Below the pieces are notes generated by a model. The model was not told the DNA's origin, ran no database searches, and saw only the letters and a list, made by a program, of their open reading frames with translations. Position numbers and translations under genes: made by a program. Positions 8,367 through 15,847 of a stretch of 64,000 nt of DNA are shown here, piece by piece; position 1 is the first letter of the stretch, and each line of letters starts with the position of its first letter. The stretch is from Barrientosiimonas humi (lineage in GTDB: Bacteria; Actinomycetota; Actinomycetes; Actinomycetales; Dermatophilaceae): positions 2,635,375 through 2,699,374 of the forward strand of contig NZ_VFOK01000001.1 of the NCBI RefSeq assembly GCF_006716095.1. Direction: 5' to 3'.

Positions 8367-9557
8367 ATGCCACGCCGCACCGTCGCGCAGCAGACCGACT
8401 CGCCGCCCACCCGCGCCGCCGTCATCGGCGACGGCGTGAAGTGGACTGCGAGCTGGGCGCTGCGCATCGCCGTCATCCTGCTCTCGCTGTGGGTGCTCAT
8501 GAAGGCGCTCGCCCCGCTGTGGATCGCGATCCTGCCGATCCTGCTCGGACTGGTGATCGCCACCGTGCTGTGGCCGCCGGTGCGCTGGCTACGCAGCAAG
8601 GGGGTGCCCCCGGCGCTCGCCGCGGCGCTGTCGCTGCTGCTGGGCTTCCTCATCATCTTCACGACCGGCGCCATGATCGGCCGCTCGGTCGCCTCGCAGG
8701 CCCCGGAGCTGGCGAGCCAGGCGAGCGCCGGTGTGACGCGCGTGCAGGACTGGCTTGAGGGCCCCCCGCTGAACATCCGCCCGCAGGACATCGACTCCGG
8801 CGTGCAGGCCGTCACCGGCAAGCTGACCGAGAGCGGCAGCCAGATCGCGAGCGGCGTGCTCGGCGGGGTCTCCTCGACCGTGTCGGTGCTGGTGAGCCTG
8901 GTGCTGGCGCTGATCCTGGCGTTCTTCATGGTCAAGGACGGCCCGAAGTTCCTGCCGTGGACCCGCCGGGTGTGCGGCGAGCGCGCCGGCGGCCACCTCA
9001 CCGAGCTGCTGTCGCGCATGTGGAAGACCCTCGGTGGCTTCATCCGCGCGCAGGCGCTGGTGTCTCTGGTCGACGCGGTCTTCATCGGCCTGGGGCTGTT
9101 CTTCCTCGGCATCCCGCTGTGGCTGCCGCTGGCCGTGATCACCTTCTTCGGCGGGTTCATCCCGATCGTCGGTGCCACGGTCGCCGGCGCCCTGGCCGTG
9201 CTGGTGGCACTGGTCTCGACCTCGCTGACCAAGGCGCTGCTGGTGCTGCTGCTGGTGCTCGCGGTGCAGCAGATCGAGGGCAACGTGCTGCAGCCGATCC
9301 TGCAGTCGCGCACCATGTCGCTGCACCCCGGCCTGGTGATCCTCAGCGTGACCGTCGGCTCGAGCATGCGCGGCGTCATCGGCGCCTTCCTCGCGGTGCC
9401 GGCCGCGGCGCTGCTGGTCGTGCTGCTGCGCTACCTGCAGGAGCAGATCGACCTGCGCAGCGGCGAGAAACGCGCCGACGAGCTGGACTACCTGACCGAG
9501 GAGGGCCAACAGGTCGCCCAGGTGCAGCAGTCGAACGCGGTGGCGTCGCAGGGTTGA
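8367..9557 (+). CDS. AI-2E family transporter (PerM/UPF0118)
   Basis: A 396-residue polytopic membrane protein with about eight helices: two near residues 30-75, one about 85-110, then a soluble stretch (115-165) and a block of helices from 170 to 370. The GGFIPIVGATVAG and QQIEGNVLQPILQSR motifs are diagnostic of the family. Members export small molecules or act in Na+/H+ exchange, and autoinducer export is shown only for a few. The start ATG follows GGGAGG at a spacing of 6 nt. It is transcribed divergently from the helicase gene across 160 bp. Confidence 0.9.
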   Translation: MPRRTVAQQTDSPPTRAAVIGDGVKWTASWALRIAVILLSLWVLMKALAPLWIAILPILLGLVIATVLWPPVRWLRSKGVPPALAAALSLLLGFLIIFTTGAMIGRSVASQAPELASQASAGVTRVQDWLEGPPLNIRPQDIDSGVQAVTGKLTESGSQIASGVLGGVSSTVSVLVSLVLALILAFFMVKDGPKFLPWTRRVCGERAGGHLTELLSRMWKTLGGFIRAQALVSLVDAVFIGLGLFFLGIPLWLPLAVITFFGGFIPIVGATVAGALAVLVALVSTSLTKALLVLLLVLAVQQIEGNVLQPILQSRTMSLHPGLVILSVTVGSSMRGVIGAFLAVPAAALLVVLLRYLQEQIDLRSGEKRADELDYLTEEGQQVAQVQQSNAVASQG

Positions 9558-9574
9558 GGCCACGGCGCCCGCGC

Positions 9575-9604
9575 GGGCGGTCGAGCGCACGGGCGGTCGA
9601 GCGC
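9575..9604. repeat. Tandem 14-bp direct repeat
   Basis: GGGCGGTCGAGCGC occurs at 9575-9588 and again at 9591-9604, just after the AI-2E transporter stop. No function is evident. Confidence 0.5.
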
Positions 9605-9678
9605 GCTGCCGGTCCTCGGCGGCGGCTTTACTCTGGGGCGCCTGGTGCGCCACCGCCCGCCCGGCCAGGCGACGGGCT

Positions 9679-9753
9679 GCATCGGTGACTCGGATCGGTG
9701 ACGAACCGTGCGCTCTGCCGCACGTTTCCTCACCGATGCAGGTCACCGATCCG
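9679..9753. repeat. Four copies of the ATCGGTGA core arranged as an imperfect hairpin
   Basis: Two direct copies (9679-9688 and 9691-9702) are followed by two inverted copies (9730-9739 and 9742-9753). Between them lies a small CGTGCG/CGCACG stem (about 9706-9724). Outer copy pairs with outer, inner with inner. It lies between the AI-2E gene and tRNA-Arg. It could be a terminator or a multi-site operator. Confidence 0.6.
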
Positions 9754-9815
9754 GCCGGCGAGGGCGTACGTCGGCGCAGCCACTCCCCCGCCCTCACCTA
9801 GACTCGTGCCGCCCC

Positions 9816-9891
9816 GCCCTCGTAGCTCAGGGGATAGAGCACCGCTCTCCTAAAGCGGGTGTCGCGCGTTCGAATCGCGCCGAGGGCACCA
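9816..9891 (+). tRNA. tRNA-Arg (anticodon CCT)
   Basis: A 76-nt cloverleaf with acceptor stem GCCCTCG/CGAGGGC, D-arm GCTC...GAGC, anticodon arm CCGCT-CTCCTAA-AGCGG with anticodon CCT (reads AGG), TΨC arm GCGCG-TTCGAAT-CGCGC, discriminator A, and an encoded CCA. A TAGACT -10 box lies at 9799-9804. The 3' end reappears in degraded form at 10520-10553. Confidence 0.96.
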
Positions 9892-9917
9892 CCAGGACTC
9901 CCCCGGCCCACGGACCC

Positions 9918-10457
9918 TCAACCAGCCTCGGACGGCGCCCCGTTCCTGCGCTGCCACCAGTGACGAACGGCGTCGGGGACGAACCAGAACATCAGCGCCG
10001 CGGCGGCCGTGATCGCCCCCACCATGACGGCGAAGGGGAGGAGGTCACCGCCGCTCGGAGGGTCCACCGCCACGTCTGTCCCGCCATCTCCCTGCCGCGC
10101 CAGGAGCACCGACTCCCCGCGGACGTAGTTGTCAGGACAGCTGCGGACCTCCACGGTCGATGGCAGACCGGGGCGAGGAGATTCCACCCGCAGCGTGGCG
10201 ACCTCCTCGTCAGTGCTGTCGAACAGATCGCGCCCGCATGACGTTTGCCTACCGCTGAGCTCCACCGCGACGACCTCGGCGCGTTCCCGCGGGACGTCCC
10301 GCGCGGCGGCGTAGTCGATCCCGATGAGGACCAGACCGAGCAACGCCCCGAAGACGAAGAAACCGGCGCTCTTGAGCAGGCCACTGAACCACCAGGGTTC
10401 TTCGTCGTCCGAGTTCGGCTCCGCGTCGCGCGGGACCCAGCGTTGCGCCTCCTCCAC
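9918..10457 (-). CDS. Hypothetical protein with two membrane segments and an extracytoplasmic domain
   Basis: A 179-residue protein with an acidic, Trp-containing N-terminus (EEPWWFSGLL), TM1 at about 28-47, an extracytoplasmic region with cysteines around residues 72 and 103 that could pair, and TM2 at about 147-166. I do not recognise a family. The longer reading frame upstream runs through the tRNA-like fragment and is rejected. The GTG at 10457 is chosen because TACAGT lies six bases upstream (10464-10469). It is the only gene between tRNA-Arg and the tRNA 3' fragment, so it may be the remnant cargo of an integrated element. Confidence 0.6.
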   Translation of the reverse strand: MEEAQRWVPRDAEPNSDDEEPWWFSGLLKSAGFFVFGALLGLVLIGIDYAAARDVPRERAEVVAVELSGRQTSCGRDLFDSTDEEVATLRVESPRPGLPSTVEVRSCPDNYVRGESVLLARQGDGGTDVAVDPPSGGDLLPFAVMVGAITAAAALMFWFVPDAVRHWWQRRNGAPSEAG

Positions 10458-10519
10458 GCGCTGACTGTATGCGTGTGTCGACGGGAGAGCGCTGAGCAGA
10501 CCTCGGAACTGCTGCACTA

Positions 10520-10553
10520 GGTGTCGACAGTTCGAATCTGCCCGAGGGCACCA
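10520..10553 (+). other. Degenerate tRNA 3'-half fragment (possible att remnant)
   Basis: GGTGTCG, then a mostly pairing TΨC arm (GACAG-TTCGAAT-CTGCC), then CGAGGGCACCA, the same acceptor 3' strand and CCA as tRNA-Arg(CCT). No intact 5' half can be folded upstream. It looks like a partial duplicate of the tRNA end, as integrative elements leave, or a decayed tRNA. Confidence 0.65.
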
Positions 10554-10683
10554 CTTCCCCATCGCCCCATCACGCACGCGGTGTGACGCACGCCTCACGA
10601 GCCGGCGAGGGGCCACCACGGACCACGAACCCGCAGGTCAGAGGCCCTTCTCACCGCCCGCCCACACCGCCTGTGAGCACCCC

Positions 10684-10737
10684 GTCACCTCGGTGAAACA
10701 CGAGGCGGCGGCGGGCGAAACACGGCGTTCCTAACGT
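10684..10737 (+). promoter_or_regulatory. GlnR box and promoter of the nitrate operon (narK)
   Basis: GTCAC-N6-GAAAC-N6-CGGCG-N6-GAAAC (10684-10721) matches the four-half-site GlnR box of actinomycetes. A TAACGT -10 box at 10732-10737 follows the last GAAAC by 10 bp, so the distal box sits where -35 would be, as expected for an activator site. The nirB promoter has the same spacing. About 50 bp of leader precede narK. The rest of 10556-10683 shows nothing recognisable. Confidence 0.8.
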
Positions 10738-10787
10738 CCCCGCATCCGCTCACCGCACGGGTGGGCCGAAGCGGAAGGCGCCACGCC

Positions 10788-12164
10788 ATGACCTCTGAGC
10801 TGGCAGCGCGCAGCGCGATCACGCTCGACCACCCCGTCGAGACCCCGACCGGCATCGCCGAACGACCGGGCCGCTGGATCGACGGGTGGAACCCCGAGGA
10901 CCGCGAGCAGTGGACGACGTACGGCTCGCGGGTCGCCCGGCGCAACCTCGTCGTCTCCGTCTTCGCCGAGTTCCTCGGCTTCGGCGTCTTCGCGCTGTGG
11001 AGCATCGTGGTGCCGCAGCTCAATGCGGCCGGGTTCTCCCTCACCCTGAACCAGCAGTTCTGGCTCGTCTCGATCCCGGTGCTGGTGGGCGCGACGCTGC
11101 GCGTGCCGTACAGCCTGGCCGTGCCGCGCTTCGGCGGGCGCAACTTCACCATCGCCTCGGCCCTGCTCCTCCTGCTCCCCGCGCTCGGTCTCGCATGGGC
11201 GGTCTCCGACCCGCAGACACCCTTCGGCGTGCTGCTGCTGGTCGCCTCGCTCGCCGGGCTCGGCGGGGGCAACTTCGCCTCGTCGATGACCAACATCTCC
11301 TTCTTCTACCCCAACGCGGAGAAGGGAAAAGCGTTGGGGCTCAACGCTGCTGGCGGCAACCTCGGCACCGCCGCCGTGCAGCTCGCCGTGCCGCTGGTCA
11401 TCACCGCAGGTGCCGGCCTCGCCCTCGACCGCGCCGGTCTGATGTTCGTCCCGCTCGTCGTCCTCGCCGCCGTGCTGGCCTGGCGGCTGATGGACAACCT
11501 GTCGGCCGCAACCAGCAACCGCGAGAGCTTCACCGCCGCTCTGCGGATGCGCCACACGTGGGTGCTCTCGTTCGTCTACCTCGGCACGTTCGGCTCGTTC
11601 ATCGGATTCAGCGGCGCCTTCCCGACCCTGCTGAAGTCGCAGTTTCCCGACGTCTCGCTGTCCCTGGCCTTCCTCGGCGCCCTGGTCGGCTCGCTCAGTC
11701 GTCCCGCCGGCGGCTGGTTCGCCGACCGCGTCGGCGGCGCCCGCGTCACGGTCGTGGCGCTCGGCGCGATGGCGGCCGGCGCGCTCGGGGCGATCGCCGG
11801 GCTGCAGCAGGGCAGCCTGCCGATCTTCTTCGGCTCGTTCCTGCTGCTGTTCGTGTTCACCGGCGTCGGCAACGGCTCGGTCTATCGGATGATCCCCGTC
11901 GTCTTCCACCTCACGGCCGCTGACCGCAGCCCCGCCGGCATCGCAGCGGCGCGTGCCGTCGCGGGTGGCGCCATCGGCATCGTCGGCGCGATCGGGGCGT
12001 ACGGCGGCTTCCTCATCCCCCGCGGTTTTGCCGTCTCGCAGAGCGCGACCGGCGGGCTGGCCGCCGCCCTGCTCGTCATCGTGGGTGCGTACGTCGTCAT
12101 GGCCGGCGTCACCTGGCTCGCCTACGGCCGCAGCAGCACCGAGCTCGGACGGGCCCGGGTCTGA
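10788..12164 (+). CDS. narK: Nitrate/nitrite MFS transporter NarK
   Basis: A 458-residue MFS permease of the nitrate/nitrite porter family, importing nitrate for assimilation. It has about 12 helices after a 60-residue cytoplasmic N-terminus. The family signature is GLGGGNFASSMTNISFFYP followed by KGKALGLNAAGGNLG, with a second half-signature around GTFGSFIGFSGAFP. It is the first gene of the nitrate island, driven by the GlnR-type promoter upstream. Its stop overlaps the nasA start as TGATG. Confidence 0.93.
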   Translation: MTSELAARSAITLDHPVETPTGIAERPGRWIDGWNPEDREQWTTYGSRVARRNLVVSVFAEFLGFGVFALWSIVVPQLNAAGFSLTLNQQFWLVSIPVLVGATLRVPYSLAVPRFGGRNFTIASALLLLLPALGLAWAVSDPQTPFGVLLLVASLAGLGGGNFASSMTNISFFYPNAEKGKALGLNAAGGNLGTAAVQLAVPLVITAGAGLALDRAGLMFVPLVVLAAVLAWRLMDNLSAATSNRESFTAALRMRHTWVLSFVYLGTFGSFIGFSGAFPTLLKSQFPDVSLSLAFLGALVGSLSRPAGGWFADRVGGARVTVVALGAMAAGALGAIAGLQQGSLPIFFGSFLLLFVFTGVGNGSVYRMIPVVFHLTAADRSPAGIAAARAVAGGAIGIVGAIGAYGGFLIPRGFAVSQSATGGLAAALLVIVGAYVVMAGVTWLAYGRSSTELGRARV

Positions 12165-14287
12165 TGAGCGAGCGCACCGAGACGCACTGCCCCTACTGCG
12201 CGCTGCAGTGCGGCATGCAGCTCACCCCTGCCGACGGCACCGTCTCGGCGGAGCCCCGCGACTTCCCGACCAACCGGGGCGGCCTCTGCCAGAAGGGATG
12301 GACCTCCCCCGCGCTGCTGCGCGCGACCGACCGGATCACCACCCCGTTGGTGCGCGACGCGTCCGGTGAGCTGCGCCCCACGAGCTGGGAGCAGGCGTAC
12401 GGCCGGATCGTCGACGGGGTCCGGGCCGCCCAGGCCCGGCGTGGTCCGGACGCTGTTGCGGTGTTCGGAGGCGGCGGCCTGACCAACGAAAAGGCTTACA
12501 GCTTGGGCAAGTTCGCTCGCATCGCGCTCGGCACCCGGCTCATCGACTACAACGGCAGATTCTGTATGTCGTCGGCGGCTGCAGCCGGCAACCGCGCCTT
12601 CGGGCTCGACCGCGGTCTGCCGTTCCCGCTCACCGACCTCGACGGGGCCGACGCCGTGCTGCTCGTCGGGAGCAACCTCGCCGAGACGATGCCGCCGTCC
12701 GTGCAGCACCTGTCCGGGCCGCGCTCCCGCGGCGGTCTCGTCGTCATCGACCCGCGGCACACACCCACCGCCGCGCTGACCGACGACGGCGCCGGGCTGC
12801 ACCTGCAGGCCCTCCCCGGCACCGACCTGGTCGTGCTCCTGGGCCTGCTGCACCTGGCGATCCAGCGCGAGGCCGTCGACGCCCGCTATCTCCGGGATCG
12901 CGTCACCGGCTGGGACGGGGTCGCCCGGGCCGCCGTGCAGTGGTGGCCCGAGCGCGTCGAGCGGGCCACCGGCGTGCCGGTCGAGCGGCTTCGGCGGGCC
13001 GCCGAGATCCTTTGCGCCGCAACGCCGTCAGCCGGAGGACGCGGTGCCTACGTGCTGACGGGACGCGGCGCCGAGCAGCACGCCCACGGGACCGACACGG
13101 TCACCGCTGCCATCAACCTCTCGCTGGCGCTCGGCCTCTGCGGACGCGAGGGCAGCGGATACGGCTGCATCACCGGGCAGGGCAACGGCCAGGGCGGTCG
13201 CGAGCACGGGCAGAAGGCCGACCAGCTTCCGGGGTACCGCCGCATCGACGACCCCGCCGCGCGGGAGCACGTCGCGCAGGTGTGGGGCGTCGACGCCGGC
13301 TCGATCCCCGGCCCCGGCGTCCCCGCCGTCGAGCTGCTGCGCAGCCTCGGCACCACGAGCGGGCCCAGCGTCCTGCTCGTCCACGGCGCCAACCCCGCCG
13401 TGAGCGCACCCGACCTCACCGCGGTGCAGGAGCGGCTGCGGTCGCTCGACCTGCTCGTCGTCTGCGACTTCGTCCCGTCGGAGACCGCACAGCTCGCGGA
13501 CGTGGTGCTCCCCACCACCCAGTGGGCCGAGGAGAGCGGCACGATGACCAACCTCGAGGGCCGGATCCTGATGCGGCGCAAAGCAGTTCGACCACCTGAC
13601 GGTGCCCGCGACGAGCTGCGCATCTGGCACGACCTGGCGGCCCTGCTCGGCTGCGCGGCCACCTTCGCGACCGACCCGGCTCAGGTGCTCGACGAGCTCG
13701 CCCGCGCCAGCGCCGGCGGCATCGCGGACTACGGCGGCGTCAGCTGGGAGCGGCTGCAGTCCGGCGAGGCGATCCACTGGCCCTGCCCCCGCCCGGACCA
13801 CCCCGGCACCCCGCGCCTGTTCCTCGACTCCTTCGCCACGGCGGACGGCCGCGCCCGGATGGTCCCGGTCGACGCCGCGCCCGTCGATGACGACCTGCGC
13901 CCCGGGGCCCCGCTCTACCTGATCACCGGCCGGCTGCTGCAGCACTACCAGTCCGGCGCCCAGACTCGCAGGATCGGCGGGCTCACCCGTGGCGCGCCCC
14001 AGGCGTTCGTCCAGCTCCACCCGATCACCGCCCAACGGCTCGGTGTCGAGGAAGGCACCGACGTCACCGTGACGTCCGCCCGCGGCTCGGCCACCGCGCC
14101 GGCGCGGCTGTCGCGGACCCTGCGACCCGAGGTGGTGTTCATGCCGTTCCACTTCGCCGGGACCCAGGCGGCCAACAACCTGACCAACCCGGCCACCGAC
14201 CCGATCAGCGGCATGCCCGAGTTCAAGGTGTGCGCCGTGGATGTCGTTGCCGCTCGGTCGATCCCGCTGACGGAGGAGGCGTCGTGA
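12164..14287 (+). CDS. nasA: Assimilatory nitrate reductase catalytic subunit (molybdopterin, 4Fe-4S)
   Basis: A 707-residue cytoplasmic enzyme reducing nitrate to nitrite. An N-terminal [4Fe-4S] site is built by Cys9, Cys12, Cys16 and Cys42. A Mo-bis-MGD oxidoreductase domain follows, with the likely Mo-ligand Cys near residue 134 (NGRFCMSSAAAAG). Next come TGQGNGQGGREHG and LVHGANPAVS cofactor segments, and a C-terminal molydopterin dinucleotide-binding domain (about 580-700, ITGRLLQHYQSG). Length matches NasA/NarB. The first base of its ATG is the last base of the narK stop. It needs an electron donor, and the following gene, which would supply it, is frameshifted. Confidence 0.93.
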   Translation: MSERTETHCPYCALQCGMQLTPADGTVSAEPRDFPTNRGGLCQKGWTSPALLRATDRITTPLVRDASGELRPTSWEQAYGRIVDGVRAAQARRGPDAVAVFGGGGLTNEKAYSLGKFARIALGTRLIDYNGRFCMSSAAAAGNRAFGLDRGLPFPLTDLDGADAVLLVGSNLAETMPPSVQHLSGPRSRGGLVVIDPRHTPTAALTDDGAGLHLQALPGTDLVVLLGLLHLAIQREAVDARYLRDRVTGWDGVARAAVQWWPERVERATGVPVERLRRAAEILCAATPSAGGRGAYVLTGRGAEQHAHGTDTVTAAINLSLALGLCGREGSGYGCITGQGNGQGGREHGQKADQLPGYRRIDDPAAREHVAQVWGVDAGSIPGPGVPAVELLRSLGTTSGPSVLLVHGANPAVSAPDLTAVQERLRSLDLLVVCDFVPSETAQLADVVLPTTQWAEESGTMTNLEGRILMRRKAVRPPDGARDELRIWHDLAALLGCAATFATDPAQVLDELARASAGGIADYGGVSWERLQSGEAIHWPCPRPDHPGTPRLFLDSFATADGRARMVPVDAAPVDDDLRPGAPLYLITGRLLQHYQSGAQTRRIGGLTRGAPQAFVQLHPITAQRLGVEEGTDVTVTSARGSATAPARLSRTLRPEVVFMPFHFAGTQAANNLTNPATDPISGMPEFKVCAVDVVAARSIPLTEEAS

Positions 14288-15847
14288 CCGCCGCGCACCG
14301 CGTCGTCGTCGTCGGCCACGGGATGGTCGCCGCGCGGTTCGTCGACCTGCTCCTGACGTACGCCGACCGCACCGGCACTGCCGTCTGCGCCACCGTGCTC
14401 GGGGACGAACCGCACGAGCCCTACAACCGCCTGATGCTGTCCGAGGTGATCGCCGGGCGGGCCTCGCTCGGCGGGCTCGCCCTCCCCCGTCACGACGAGC
14501 GGGTCACCGTGCTCACCGGTGTGACAGGCACCGTGCTGCACCGCGCCCGGCGTCGCCTCACGACCGACCAGGGTCACGAGATCCCTTACGACACAGTGGT
14601 GCTCGCCACGGGCGCCGAGCCGGCCTTCCCCGGTCCGGCACTGACTCCCGGTGGTGGTGTCCGCTCGCTGCGCACGCTCGACGACTGCCGCGACCTGCTG
14701 GCCGTCGTCAGCCGACGGGCGCACGTGACGGTGGTCGGCGGGGGGGCTGCTGGGCCTGGAGCTCGCGTGCGGCCTGCGCACGCGAAGGGCCGAGGTGGCG
14801 CTGGTGCACCTGGCCCCCACCGTCCTCGAGCGCCAGCTCGACACGAACGCCGGCCACACCGCCGGGCAGGTCGTGCGTGACCTCGGCATCGCGCTGCACA
14901 CCGGCACCCAGGTCGAGCAGGTGCACCACCGCGACGGGCACGTCGCCGGCCTCACGCTCGCCGACGGCACGACGCTGGCGACCGACCTGGTCGTCGTCTG
15001 CGCGGGCGTACGCCCTCGTGCCGGGATCGCCGCCGCCGCAGGCCTTCTCGTCGACAGAGGGGTCGTGGTGGGCGACGACCTGCGCAGCCCGTCCGACGCG
15101 ACCGTGGCCGCGATCGGCGACTGCGCGCAGCCCCCCGAGGGCTGGACCGGCCTGCTCGCCCCCGGTTGGGCGCAGGCGGACCGCCTCGCCCGCGACCTCG
15201 CCGGCCTGCCGGCCGCCGAAGCACCGACGGCCGGCGAGGTCGTCAAGCTCAAGGCCGTCGGGCTCGAGGTCACCACCATGGGTCAGGCAGCGCCGGCGGA
15301 TCCCTACGCCGACCCGGCGCTGCGTGTGCTGACCCTCCACGATCCCGCCCGGCGTCGACACGTCCAGGCAGTGCTCCGCGAGGGTCGGGTCGTCGGGGCC
15401 TCCTGCGTCGGCGCCGGGCGGACCGCCGCAGACCTGACCCAGGCCTTCGAGCGCGAGACCCCGGTGCCGGCCGACCCGGCGGCACTGCTCCTGCCCTATC
15501 CCGACCACACCCCCGCGGCCGGCGCCGACGACCCGACCAGGCTGCCCGACGCGACCACGGTCTGCCGCTGCAACGGGGTGACGAAACGCGACGTCGTGCA
15601 GGCCCATCTGGACGGCGACCGCACGGTCGAGCAGGTCGCCGCTCGCACCCGCGCGACCACCGGCTGCGGCGGCTGCCGCGGCCAGGTCCTGGGGCTCCTG
15701 GAGTGGATGTCGCGGTCCGAGCCTGCCGCCGACGACACCGCCCCCGCAGAGCGCAGAAGTTTTCACGCCCGAAACACGGCGGCGCAGCCGGAGAAACACG
15801 CGCTGCCTAGCGTCACGTCCACCGAAGCCCGAGGAGCAGTGTCATGA
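14284..15847 (+). pseudogene. nasB: Nitrate reductase electron-transfer subunit (FAD/NAD(P) oxidoreductase plus BFD [2Fe-2S] domain), frameshifted
   Basis: Two adjacent frames together make a 520-residue NasB-like protein. Frame one runs from GTG 14284 (GTGA overlap with nasA): FAD-binding VVVVGHGMVAARFV and EPHEPYNRLMLSE. Frame two resumes at the NAD-binding GGG-LLGLEL. The break is a run of seven G at 14740-14746. With six G the frame reads straight through, ending in a BFD-like domain (CRCNG...TTGCGGC) and a TGA that overlaps the nirB start as ATGA. The last ~35 codons double as the nirB promoter. Read as given, translation stops at 14880 after 198 residues. A sequencing error, a real mutation or phase variation would all explain this. 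Confidence 0.85.
15771..15813 (+). promoter_or_regulatory. GlnR box and promoter of nirB
   Basis: GAAAC at 15771-15775 and 15793-15797 (22 bp start to start) and TAGCGT at 15808-15813, 10 bp after the second GAAAC. Both spacings are identical to the narK promoter. The partner half-sites (a-sites) are poor here. The box lies within the 3' end of the frameshifted nasB reading frame. Confidence 0.75.

Noticed and set aside
10458-10619. N-terminal extension of the orphan membrane protein
   Set aside because: The extension is the translation of the tRNA-like fragment (a WCPRADSNCRHL-type string), a common artefact.
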